Shown in pieces: positions 1 through 5,248 of a DNA stretch of 5,248 bases. Each line of letters begins with the position of its first letter. The first letter of the stretch is position 1. The notes under the pieces are model-generated. The model made no database searches, was not told the origin of the DNA, and was given only the letters and a program-made list of their open reading frames with translations. The position numbers and the translations under genes are program-made. Source of the stretch: CAYMJK01 sp043101635 (GTDB lineage: Bacteria; Planctomycetota; Phycisphaerae; Phycisphaerales; UBA1924); NCBI GenBank assembly GCA_043101635.1, contig JBICIE010000169.1, positions 1-5,248 on the forward strand, read 5' to 3'.

Positions 1-759
1 CAGCAGGATGTCCTCGAAGACGAACATGAGCCGGCGGATCTGCTCGACCAGGTCCGGATCCTCGGCCTCGAGGCCCTCCATGATCGCCTTCTCGGTGGCG
101 CGATCGGCGAGATTGAGGATCTCGGCGACCGTGTCCACGCCGCCGGCCCGCTCCATGCTCTTGCCGAGCATGTTGGCGAGGCGGCTCTCGAGGCCCTGCT
201 CGACCTCGCGGATCACCTCGGGATTGGTCTGCTCCATGTTGGCGATGCGCTTGATGACCTCGATCTGCTTCTGCATGGGCAAGCCGACGAGGATCTCGCT
301 GGCCTTGTGGTGCGGCAGGTGGCAGACGATCAGCGCGATGGTCTGCGGGTGCTCATCCTGGATGAAGGTCAGCAGGTTCTCGCTCTCGGCGCGCTGCAGG
401 AAGCTGAAGGGCGTGCGCTGCACCTGCGTCTGGATCTGGGCCAGCACGCGATCGGCCATCTGGGGATCGAGCGCCTCCTGCAACAGACTCCTGGCGTAGT
501 CGAGGTTGCCCTCGCCGGCGTACTGCGAGGCCACCGTCAGGTGGTAGAACTCCTCGACGATCTCGGCCTGCAGCCGGGAGGGCACCCGCCCGAGGCCGGC
601 GAGTTCGCGCGTGACCTCCTCGACCATCTCGGTCGGCAGCCGCTTGAGCACGCGGGAGGCGTTCTCGGGCCCGACCGCGAGCATGAGCACCGCGGCCTTG
701 GTCAGGCCGTGGAGGCTCTCGGCGGTCTCGGGCAGCTTCTCGTTGGGCTTGCGCGCCAT
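1..759 (-). CDS. fliG: Flagellar motor switch protein FliG, C-terminally truncated by the window edge
   Basis: FliG forms the rotor ring layer that attaches to the MS ring, interacts with the stator for torque, and contacts FliM for switching. The 253 residues seen run from the ATG at 757-759 to the window edge without a stop. The N-terminal domain (LHGLTKAAVLMLAVG, residues 16-30) matches the FliF-binding part of the family. The EHPQT motif of the middle domain is at 136-140, followed by IALIVCHLP. GGVDTVAEILN is at 206-216 and the hinge motif MFVFEDI at 245-251. Full-length FliG is usually about 330-340 residues, so the missing part is the C-terminal domain with the charged torque helix. 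The start lies 7 bp after the fliF stop. The nearest purine-rich stretch (AGGA within the fliF end) is far from the ATG, so translational coupling to fliF is likely (inference). Identity is very secure. Confidence 0.97.
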   Translation of the reverse strand, partial: MARKPNEKLPETAESLHGLTKAAVLMLAVGPENASRVLKRLPTEMVEEVTRELAGLGRVPSRLQAEIVEEFYHLTVASQYAGEGNLDYARSLLQEALDPQMADRVLAQIQTQVQRTPFSFLQRAESENLLTFIQDEHPQTIALIVCHLPHHKASEILVGLPMQKQIEVIKRIANMEQTNPEVIREVEQGLESRLANMLGKSMERAGGVDTVAEILNLADRATEKAIMEGLEAEDPDLVEQIRRLMFVFEDILL

Positions 760-766
760 GGGCTCG

Positions 767-2443
767 TCACTCGTCCTGCGCCAGCCAGGTGGCGACCAGG
801 GAGGCGACCGACTCGGGCTTCTCGCCGACGAGGCGGGTCACCTGCTCCAGCATGCGCTGGGTGTGGATCTGTGCGTCATCGACCTCGATGCCGGCCATCG
901 CCGCCTCGCTCTCGTCGGCCTCGCCGATCAGGTCGCTCTCGCTGTGCAGAGTCTGGGGAACGCCGGCCAGTTCCTCGGCGGTGGGAAGCGCGGCGCGCCG
1001 GCCGGCCTTGCGCACCATCATCGCCATCAGGCCCAGGGAGACGACGGCGAGGCCGCCGAGCAGGATCTTGTCCACCATCGGCCCCATCTCGAGGCCGGGG
1101 ATCAGCGACGCCTGGCCGCCGGCGCCGTCGCCGGCGGCGCCCATCAGGTCGAGCTTGCGCGGCACCATGGCCACCTGGACCAGCACCGTGTCGATCTCGG
1201 TCGGCGCTGCGCCATCCGGGAGCAGGTGCGGGCGCACCAGATCGACGATGCGGGCCTTCTCCTGCTCGTAGCGGGCCTGGATCTCCTGCTCGGTCGGGGC
1301 GGGCGCCTCGGCGCCTTCCGCGGGCGCCGGCTGCTCGTCGACCAGCAGTTGTCGGATCCAGTCCTTGGGCACGGAGATCGACGCCGCCAGGCGCTTGACG
1401 GCGCCGCCGGGGTCTGTCTTCTCCTCCAGGCGCTCGCCGAATCGGCTCTCGAAGGTGGTTTCCTCGGTCGTCTCGGTGAGCTGCGTGCCGCCGCCTGAGC
1501 CGCGGTTGATCGAGAGCTGGGTGTTCGGGCGGGCGCCCGGCTCGGCGCCGCGGCTGGCCTGCGACTGCTGCGTCTCGGTGCGCAGTTCCGTCACCGGCGC
1601 CGTGACCGGGCGGCTGAACTGGACCGACCGGATGAACTCGCGCGCCACATTCGCGTCGACGGTAACCCAGACCTCCAGGCCGGGGATGTAGCTCAGCAGG
1701 CTGAGGACCTTGCGCTCCTTGGTGCGCTCGACGGTCTGGCGGTACTCGAGCGCCGTGCCTGGAATGAGTTCGTCTGGATCGGTCGCGCTGCGCGGAATGC
1801 CGTTGACCGCAATGCTGACGTCCTGCGGATCGAGCCGCGGCACAGCGCCGGCGACCAGCGACGCGATGGCGTCGATGTTCTTCTGCGAGAGCTGCTGGCC
1901 GCCGGTCGTCCGCACCGTCACGGAGGCGGTGGGCGACGTCGCCGCCCGGCCGAGCCCGCTTGGCGGCGGCTCGGTCACGATCACGCCCGCGGTGCTCACG
2001 CCGTCGAACGCCCGGATCCACGCGGCGATCTCGTTGCCCTTGGCGATCAACAGGTTCCGGTGGTTCTCCTCCCGGCTGCTGGTCCAGCTCTGCTTCTCGA
2101 CCAGGGTCTCGAACATGAGCGACGTGTCCGCCGGCGCCCGTCCGCTCTCGGCGAGCTTGCCGCGCAGGGCTGTGGCCTGCTCGGCGGGGACGAGGATCTC
2201 GCCGGCGGGCCCGGGCTTGACCGGGTAGCTGGCCAGCACCGCCATGTAGTCTTCGCGCTGGACGTCGGAGAGGGCCACGCCGGGGAAGAGCGAGACCAGC
2301 TTCGGGCGCCCCGCGTACTGGCTGACGAGGAACAGCGCCATCACGAGGATGACGCACAGCGATCCGATCAGCATGCGCTCGGTCGGCCCCAGGCGCCCGA
2401 GTCCGGTCCGGATCGTCGCCAGGATTCGCCGCAACTGGTCCAT
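767..2443 (-). CDS. fliF: Flagellar MS-ring protein FliF
   Basis: FliF oligomerises in the inner membrane to form the MS ring, the base on which rod, export gate and switch are built. The protein is 558 residues, close to the family norm. Visible parts are: a first membrane segment at about 24-43 (MLIGSLCVILVMALFLVSQY); periplasmic ring-building regions, with LVEKQSWTSSREENHRNLL at about 114-132 in the YscJ/FliF domain; NTQLSINRGSGGG at 307-319 opening the divergent third region; a second membrane segment at about 457-477; and a cytoplasmic tail ending VASLVATWLAQDE (546-558), the conserved FliG-binding end. An Ala/Pro/Glu-rich stretch lies at about 370-384. I chose the ATG at 2443 because GGAGG precedes it by 3 bp and the protein then begins just ahead of the first membrane helix. 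An in-frame TTG at 2494 would add 17 Arg/Pro-rich residues and has no support. fliG follows after 7 bp. Confidence 0.97.
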   Translation of the reverse strand: MDQLRRILATIRTGLGRLGPTERMLIGSLCVILVMALFLVSQYAGRPKLVSLFPGVALSDVQREDYMAVLASYPVKPGPAGEILVPAEQATALRGKLAESGRAPADTSLMFETLVEKQSWTSSREENHRNLLIAKGNEIAAWIRAFDGVSTAGVIVTEPPPSGLGRAATSPTASVTVRTTGGQQLSQKNIDAIASLVAGAVPRLDPQDVSIAVNGIPRSATDPDELIPGTALEYRQTVERTKERKVLSLLSYIPGLEVWVTVDANVAREFIRSVQFSRPVTAPVTELRTETQQSQASRGAEPGARPNTQLSINRGSGGGTQLTETTEETTFESRFGERLEEKTDPGGAVKRLAASISVPKDWIRQLLVDEQPAPAEGAEAPAPTEQEIQARYEQEKARIVDLVRPHLLPDGAAPTEIDTVLVQVAMVPRKLDLMGAAGDGAGGQASLIPGLEMGPMVDKILLGGLAVVSLGLMAMMVRKAGRRAALPTAEELAGVPQTLHSESDLIGEADESEAAMAGIEVDDAQIHTQRMLEQVTRLVGEKPESVASLVATWLAQDE

Positions 2444-2446
2444 CGG

Positions 2447-2451
2447 CCTCC
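2447..2451 (-). promoter_or_regulatory. Ribosome binding site of fliF
   Basis: On the minus strand GGAGG (within GCGGAGG) is followed by CCG and then the ATG at 2443. The 3-bp spacing is short but the match is strong. It decides for this ATG over the upstream in-frame TTG. Confidence 0.6.
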
Positions 2452-2505
2452 GCCAGCATGCCGGCCGCCGCGGTCCCCGCAGCGCAGCGCACAACAGCGC
2501 TTGTT

Positions 2506-2525
2506 CGGCCGGCTAACTTCGGCCG
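2506..2525 (-). repeat. GC-rich inverted repeat in the fliE-fliF gap
   Basis: CGGCCG, an 8-base spacer, then CGGCCG again: a potential 6-bp hairpin in the fliE-fliF mRNA. No T-run follows on the minus strand, so it does not look like an intrinsic terminator. CGGCCG is itself palindromic and common in GC-rich DNA, so the pairing may be chance. Confidence 0.35.
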
Positions 2526-2564
2526 CGGCGCAGCGCCCGCTTGAAATCGGCTCAACCCGGGCAA

Positions 2565-2576
2565 ACGGACGTCCGT
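2565..2576. repeat. Perfect 12-bp palindrome ACGGACGTCCGT
   Basis: ACGGAC is followed directly by its reverse complement GTCCGT with no loop. A hairpin cannot form well without a loop, so if functional it would more likely be a binding site for a dimeric DNA-binding protein. It starts about 20 bp after the fliE stop codon. No second copy is apparent in the window, so chance remains possible. Confidence 0.4.
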
Positions 2577-2595
2577 GCGCGCGCAATCCCTGCGC

Positions 2596-2904
2596 CTAGA
2601 CGCGCATCTGCTTGACTTCCTCGTAGGCCTCCATCACCTTGTTGCGGATGCCCTGGAGCATCCGGAAGGCGGTGTCGGCCTTCTGGGTCGCCATCAGCAC
2701 GCCCTCGACATCATCGCGCCGGCCGGCTGCGAGATCCTCGATGGCGGCAGTGGTCTCCTGCTGGAGCTTGTTGACCTCGCGGAGCTGGCGGAAGAAGGCG
2801 TCCTTGAAGTCGGCCCCTCCGGTCTCGGGAGCCGGCGCCGGGGCGCGACCCGGCTGCAGCGGGTTTGCTCCTCCTGCGCCAATCAGTCCGATCGGATCCG
2901 CCAT
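2596..2904 (-). CDS. fliE: Flagellar hook-basal body complex protein FliE
   Basis: FliE is the small adaptor between the MS ring and the proximal rod, and an early substrate of the flagellar type III export system. The 102-residue length is typical. The conserved helical C-terminus is clear: DDVEGVLMATQKADTAF (64-80), then RNKVMEAYEEVKQMRV (87-102), matching the family pattern in which RNK, AYxE and a terminal MxV are nearly invariant. The N-terminal 30 residues are Gly/Pro/Ala-rich and look disordered, as expected for an exported rod protein; there is no Sec signal peptide. The ATG at 2904 has GGAGG 4 bp upstream. It lies 13 bp after the flgC stop, in the common flgB-flgC-fliE order. Confidence 0.95.
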   Translation of the reverse strand: MADPIGLIGAGGANPLQPGRAPAPAPETGGADFKDAFFRQLREVNKLQQETTAAIEDLAAGRRDDVEGVLMATQKADTAFRMLQGIRNKVMEAYEEVKQMRV

Positions 2905-2908
2905 CGTC

Positions 2909-2913
2909 CCTCC
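2909..2913 (-). promoter_or_regulatory. Ribosome binding site of fliE
   Basis: GGAGG on the minus strand, 4 bp before the ATG at 2904, inside the 13-bp gap after flgC. It supports independent initiation of fliE and fixes its start. Confidence 0.7.
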
Positions 2914-2917
2914 GGGG

Positions 2918-3334
2918 CTACGCGATCAGGCGCATCGCCTGTGCCATCATCGTCTTGGTCGCCTCCGCGGCGACAACGTTCGCCTCGTAGGCCCGCAGGG
3001 CCTCCAGGGCGTTGATCCGCTCCACCGCGGGGTTGATGTCCGGCTTCATGACATAGCCGCGCTCGTCGGCGTGCGGGCTGTCGGGGTCGTGGTCGGCCAC
3101 CAGCGACTCGGGATCGGCCCAGATCTCGGCCACGTGCACGCCCATGCGGCGGGCGTCCGGCGTCGAGCCGGCCGGGTCGCCGTGGGCGAACATGACCTGC
3201 CTGCGCAGGTACGGGGCGTAGTTGCCCTCGGCGTCCTCCAGCGTCCGGGCGTTGGCGATGTTGGCCGCGATGGTCGCCATGCGGGTGCGCTGGGCGATCA
3301 TGCCGCCCGTCGAGATATCAAGGGCGCCGTACAT
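2918..3334 (-). CDS. flgC: Flagellar proximal rod protein FlgC
   Basis: FlgC is one of the proximal-rod subunits that connect the MS ring/FliE to the distal rod. The 138 residues fit the family. The N-terminal rod-protein helix is seen as ALDISTGGMIAQRTRMATIAANIANA (about 4-29), then YLRRQVMF (42-49), the DPDSPHADERGYVMKPDIN segment (83-101), and the C-terminal helix INALEALRAYEANVVAAEATK (107-127), where RAYEANV is a family hallmark. Terminal helices pack together in rod and hook proteins, and both are intact. The ATG at 3334 is preceded by GGAGG at 3346-3350 with a rather long 11-bp spacer. The N-terminus aligns with the family from this Met, so I keep it. It lies 17 bp after flgB. Confidence 0.95.
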   Translation of the reverse strand: MYGALDISTGGMIAQRTRMATIAANIANARTLEDAEGNYAPYLRRQVMFAHGDPAGSTPDARRMGVHVAEIWADPESLVADHDPDSPHADERGYVMKPDINPAVERINALEALRAYEANVVAAEATKTMMAQAMRLIA

Positions 3335-3351
3335 GGCTCGTCAGGCCTCCC

Positions 3352-3792
3352 TCATCCGGTTCGCTCGCTGATGGCGAGGCGCAGGGATTCGTGCCGGCTG
3401 CGCAGCAGGTCGGTCGCCAGGCGGAAGACGCCGACGTTCTCGGCCAGAGCCTGCATGGTGCGCTCCAGGTCTCGGTTGTTGCGGTCGTGAAAGAGCACGT
3501 TGGAGGAACTGGTAGCCGGGCGCAGGGTCAGGCGCCCGCGGGGCCCCACTTCCACCTCGGCGGTCGAGCGCATCGGCAGTGGCCCGCCGGCGCCGCCTCT
3601 GGCCCGGCGCCGGTCCACAGCCTCGCCCAGGGCCCGCTGGAAGGCGCTCGTGGAGACATCTGCCGGCCGATAGTCCGGGGTGTCGAAGTTGGCGATCGTC
3701 CCGGCGATGATCCGGTGTCGCTGCGCCGAGAACTGGGCCAGCGCCTCCAGCGCGGGGATCGCTCCGGAATTGGTGACATCGCCGGGAAACAT
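3352..3792 (-). CDS. flgB: Flagellar proximal rod protein FlgB
   Basis: FlgB forms the rod layer nearest the MS ring and is exported by the flagellar type III system. The 146-residue protein shows the rod-family N-terminal pattern RHRIIAGTIANFDTPDYRPADV (25-46), corresponding to the usual N-I-A-N-x-D-T-P-G-Y consensus, then the C-terminal FlgB helix with DLERTMQALAENVGVFRLATDLL (108-130). Two consensus positions differ: Thr33 where the first Asn is usual, and Asp40 where Gly is usual in TPGY. A basic, Gly-rich loop (61-72) sits between the helices. The ATG at 3792 has GGAGG 8 bp upstream. An upstream in-frame ATG at 3858 would overlap the regulator's end and add an unlikely Gly/Arg-rich extension, so I reject it. 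flgB is the first structural gene after the regulator and carries a sigma-54-like element in front. Confidence 0.95.
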   Translation of the reverse strand: MFPGDVTNSGAIPALEALAQFSAQRHRIIAGTIANFDTPDYRPADVSTSAFQRALGEAVDRRRARGGAGGPLPMRSTAEVEVGPRGRLTLRPATSSSNVLFHDRNNRDLERTMQALAENVGVFRLATDLLRSRHESLRLAISERTG

Positions 3793-3800
3793 CGGCCTGC

Positions 3801-3805
3801 CCTCC
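3801..3805 (-). promoter_or_regulatory. Ribosome binding site of flgB
   Basis: GGAGG on the minus strand with an 8-bp spacer to the ATG at 3792, the best-spaced Shine-Dalgarno match in the window. It directly follows the -12 GC of the sigma-54-like element, so a transcript begun there would not carry it. Confidence 0.7.
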
Positions 3806-3820
3806 GCAAATGGCGGGCCA
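3806..3820 (-). promoter_or_regulatory. Putative sigma-54 (-24/-12) promoter upstream of flgB
   Basis: On the minus strand the gap holds TGGCCCGCCATTTGC. Compared with the sigma-54 consensus TGGCACG-N4-TTGC, 10 of 11 specified bases match, including the GG and GC doublets at the required 10-base separation. The one mismatch is C for A in TGGCAC. It starts 1 bp after the stop codon of a sigma-54 activator gene and points at flgB, which is the expected place. Caveat: counting from the -12 GC, transcription would begin near 3794, about 2 bp before the flgB ATG and downstream of its ribosome binding site. Either flgB mRNA from this promoter is nearly leaderless, or the match is coincidental. Confidence 0.5.
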
Positions 3821-3821
3821 G

Positions 3822-5231
3822 CTACAGGGCGGCGTCGACCAGCTCCGCCTCCTTCCACTTCTTGAGCTTCAGCCCGATGGTGCGGACACCGATGCCGAGC
3901 GCCTTGGCGGTCTTCTGCCGATGCCCGCCGAAGCGCCGGAGCGTCTGCACGATGGCCTCACGCTCGATCTGCTCCAGGGTGTAGCCGGAGGGCGCGGCGA
4001 AACCGACATCGCGGTGGCCATTGCCATTCTGGTAGGCCGGCTCGAGGGATCTGGTCACGATCGCCGGCGGCGAATCGATCGAAGGCAGGACTTGCGCCGC
4101 CGGGGCCGGCGCTGCGCGGCCGGGGACGCCCTGGAGCCACGGCTCGATGCGGGCGCGGGAGACCGTCTCGCCGCGGGCGCCGAAGAGCACGACGGCCCGC
4201 TCGCAGATGTTCTGGAGTTCGCGGACATTGCCCGGCCAGTCGTAGCGCTGCAGCAGGTCGAGGGCGTCATCCTCGATCGCCATCGGCGGCCTGCCGTCGC
4301 GGGCGCAGATCTGCTCGATGAAGTGCCGGGCCAGCACCGGCACATCCTCCTCGCGGTCGCGCAGCGGGGGCAGGTGGATGGGCAGCACATTGAGCCGGAA
4401 GAACAGGTCATTGCGGAACTGGCCGGCGCCGACGGCCGCAGGCAGATCTCGGTTGCTGGTGGCCACCACACGCACGTCCACGCCGATCGTGGTGCTGGAG
4501 CCGACGCGCTCGAAGGCCCGTTCCTGGAGCACGCGCAGCAGCTTGGCCTGCACCGAAAGGCCGACCTCGCTGACCTCGTCGAGCAGGAGCGTCCCGCCGT
4601 CGGCCAGCTCGAAGCGGCCGCGCCGGAGCCGATCGGCGCCGGTGAAGGCGCCCTTCTCGTGCCCGAACAGCTCGCTCTCCAGCAGCGACTCGGACAGCGC
4701 AGCGCAGTTCACGGCGAGAAACGGCCCCTGGGCCCGTGGACTGAGATCGTGGACAGCGCGGGCCACGACCTCCTTGCCGGAGCCTGACTCGCCGATGATC
4801 AGCACGGTGCCGTGCGACTCGGCGACGTCGGAGACCTGGCCCTTGACGCGGCGCATCGCGGGCGAGTCGCCGATCAGGCGGTCCAGACCGAACCGGGCGC
4901 CGGCGGGCAGACGGCCGGCGCCAGCGGGCGCCTCGCCGGCGCGGGCCCGCAGCACGGCGTTCTCGCGGGCCAGGCGGGCGTGCTGGATGGCGCGCTTGAC
5001 GCTGATGAGCAGTTCATCGCCCTCGAAGGGCTTGGTGACGTAGTCGTACGCCCCCAGGCGCATGGCCTCGACGGCGGTCTCGACGGCCGCATAGGCGGTC
5101 ATGAGCACGACGGGCAGGTCGTCATCGACTGCGCGGATGCGCTCCAGCAGTTCGACGCCGGTCATGCCCGGCATCTTCAGATCGGTGACGACGGCGTCGG
5201 GCCGGCGCCGGGAGACGATCTCCAGCGCGGC
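3822..5231 (-). CDS. Sigma-54-dependent response regulator (FlrC/FleR/FlgR-like flagellar activator), N-terminally truncated
   Basis: This is an NtrC-family activator that remodels RNA polymerase holding sigma-54, using ATP, after phosphorylation by a sensor kinase (partner not in the window). Numbering from the first genomic residue (Ala, codon 5229-5231; 469 residues), the receiver keeps VVTDLKMPG with phospho-acceptor Asp17, switch Thr45 in LMTAY, and Lys67 in TKPF. The AAA+ domain has Walker A GESGSGKE (147-154), the sigma-54 contact loop GAFTGA (194-199), Walker B LLLDE (215-219), Arg273/Arg279 in the FRNDLFFRLN region, and GNVRELQ (334-340). A Pro/Ala-rich linker leads to a Fis-type helix-turn-helix (about 423-461, HRQKTAKALGIGVRTIGLKLKKW). 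Missing are roughly the first 35 receiver residues, including the acidic pair. The open frame appears to continue to a GTG at 5246, but its first five residues (MLFRS) are translated adapter. Position just before flgB suggests flagellar control (inference); the exact orthologue is unsettled. Confidence 0.93.
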   Translation of the reverse strand, partial: AALEIVSRRRPDAVVTDLKMPGMTGVELLERIRAVDDDLPVVLMTAYAAVETAVEAMRLGAYDYVTKPFEGDELLISVKRAIQHARLARENAVLRARAGEAPAGAGRLPAGARFGLDRLIGDSPAMRRVKGQVSDVAESHGTVLIIGESGSGKEVVARAVHDLSPRAQGPFLAVNCAALSESLLESELFGHEKGAFTGADRLRRGRFELADGGTLLLDEVSEVGLSVQAKLLRVLQERAFERVGSSTTIGVDVRVVATSNRDLPAAVGAGQFRNDLFFRLNVLPIHLPPLRDREEDVPVLARHFIEQICARDGRPPMAIEDDALDLLQRYDWPGNVRELQNICERAVVLFGARGETVSRARIEPWLQGVPGRAAPAPAAQVLPSIDSPPAIVTRSLEPAYQNGNGHRDVGFAAPSGYTLEQIEREAIVQTLRRFGGHRQKTAKALGIGVRTIGLKLKKWKEAELVDAAL

Positions 5232-5248
5232 AGATCGGAAGAGCACAC
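5232..5248. other. Illumina TruSeq adapter remnant at the contig end
   Basis: The last 17 bases, AGATCGGAAGAGCACAC, are identical to the start of the standard Illumina TruSeq adapter. On the minus strand they read GTGTGCTCTTCCGATCT. They are a sequencing artefact, not genome. They create a false GTG start and a false MLFRS N-terminus on the response regulator. Genomic sequence ends at about 5231. Confidence 0.96.

Larger units (their letters stand above)
2444..2595 (-). other. fliE-fliF intergenic region, the longest non-coding stretch in the window
   Basis: This 152-bp gap is much longer than the other junctions (7-29 bp). It contains a perfect 12-bp palindrome (2565-2576), a GC-rich inverted repeat (2506-2525) and the fliF ribosome binding site next to the start. 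I do not see a convincing sigma-70, sigma-28 or sigma-54 promoter or a T-tract terminator on the minus strand. It could hold an internal control point separating rod genes from MS-ring and switch genes, or it could be plain spacer. No small gene with family-like features is visible in it. Confidence 0.6.

Noticed and set aside
307..1498. Long plus-strand open frames opposite fliF and fliG (307-1398 and 611-1498)
   Set aside because: Low-complexity Arg/Pro/Ala/Gly-rich translations in antisense to clearly recognisable fliF and fliG. High GC at third codon positions makes such shadow frames common.
2444..2494. Upstream TTG start for fliF adding 17 residues
   Set aside because: The extension is Arg/Pro-rich and unlike FliF N-termini, while the ATG at 2443 has a GGAGG just upstream and gives a normal length.
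2506..2525. Intrinsic terminator between fliE and fliF
   Set aside because: The 6-bp stem has an 8-base loop and no following T-tract on the minus strand; the downstream genes belong to the same pathway.
2535..2560. GCCGATTT on the minus strand resembling a sigma-28 -10 box (GCCGATAA) between fliE and fliF
   Set aside because: There is no TAAA-like -35 box at the needed 15-bp distance upstream, and fliF is not normally a late sigma-28 gene.
876..2564. Second minus-strand frame overlapping fliF (562 codons)
   Set aside because: Out of frame with fliF, Arg/Pro/Gly-rich with no membrane helices or motifs. The fliF frame explains the region.
3793..3858. Upstream ATG start for flgB overlapping the regulator
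   Set aside because: It adds a Gly/Arg/Pro-rich stretch not found in rod proteins; the ATG at 3792 has a well-spaced ribosome binding site.
3810..5043. Plus-strand open frames opposite the response regulator (3810-4787 and 4318-5043)
   Set aside because: They lie entirely antisense to a gene with intact Walker, GAFTGA and HTH motifs and show no family features of their own.
1..5231. A novel mobile, defence or otherwise undescribed system
   Set aside because: All coding sequence is accounted for by recognisable flagellar proteins and their regulator. No integrase, transposase, repeat array or unknown gene was seen.

Overview
The window is a minus-strand flagellar basal-body operon from a GC-rich bacterium. 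It probably comes from a metagenomic or draft contig, because its right edge is a piece of Illumina adapter rather than genome. Reading 5'->3' on the minus strand (right to left in window coordinates), the layout is: a sigma-54-dependent response regulator lacking its N-terminus (3822-5231), flgB (3352-3792), flgC (2918-3334), fliE (2596-2904), a 152-bp gap, fliF (767-2443), and fliG lacking its C-terminus (1-759). All genes point the same way. The other junctions are 29, 17, 13 and 7 bp, so this reads as one transcription unit with possible internal control points.

The genes make one structural set. FliF forms the MS ring in the inner membrane, and FliG docks on its cytoplasmic tail as the first switch-complex layer. 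FliE joins the MS ring to the rod, and FlgB and FlgC are proximal-rod proteins. The regulator has a receiver, an intact GAFTGA-bearing AAA+ domain and a Fis-type helix-turn-helix. It resembles the FlrC/FleR/FlgR activators that switch on sigma-54 flagellar genes. In the 29-bp gap between it and flgB lies a near-consensus sigma-54 -24/-12 element, which suggests that the regulator drives the genes behind it. The element overlaps the flgB Shine-Dalgarno sequence. A transcript starting at the usual distance would therefore be almost leaderless.

Lineage is uncertain. Very high GC, a divergent FliF third ring-building region (TEETTFESRFGERLEEKTDP), the FlgB variant TIANFDTPDYRP and the regulator's C-terminal helix (RTIGLKLKKWKE) remind me of Planctomycetota, perhaps Phycisphaerae. 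This is recollection of family variants, not a search result.

I see no mobile element, CRISPR array, tRNA, rRNA or defence-like gene. The long plus-strand open frames are shadows of the high-GC minus-strand genes. Overall this is an ordinary flagellar locus. The two points worth most attention are the adapter at the right edge and the sigma-54 element in front of flgB.
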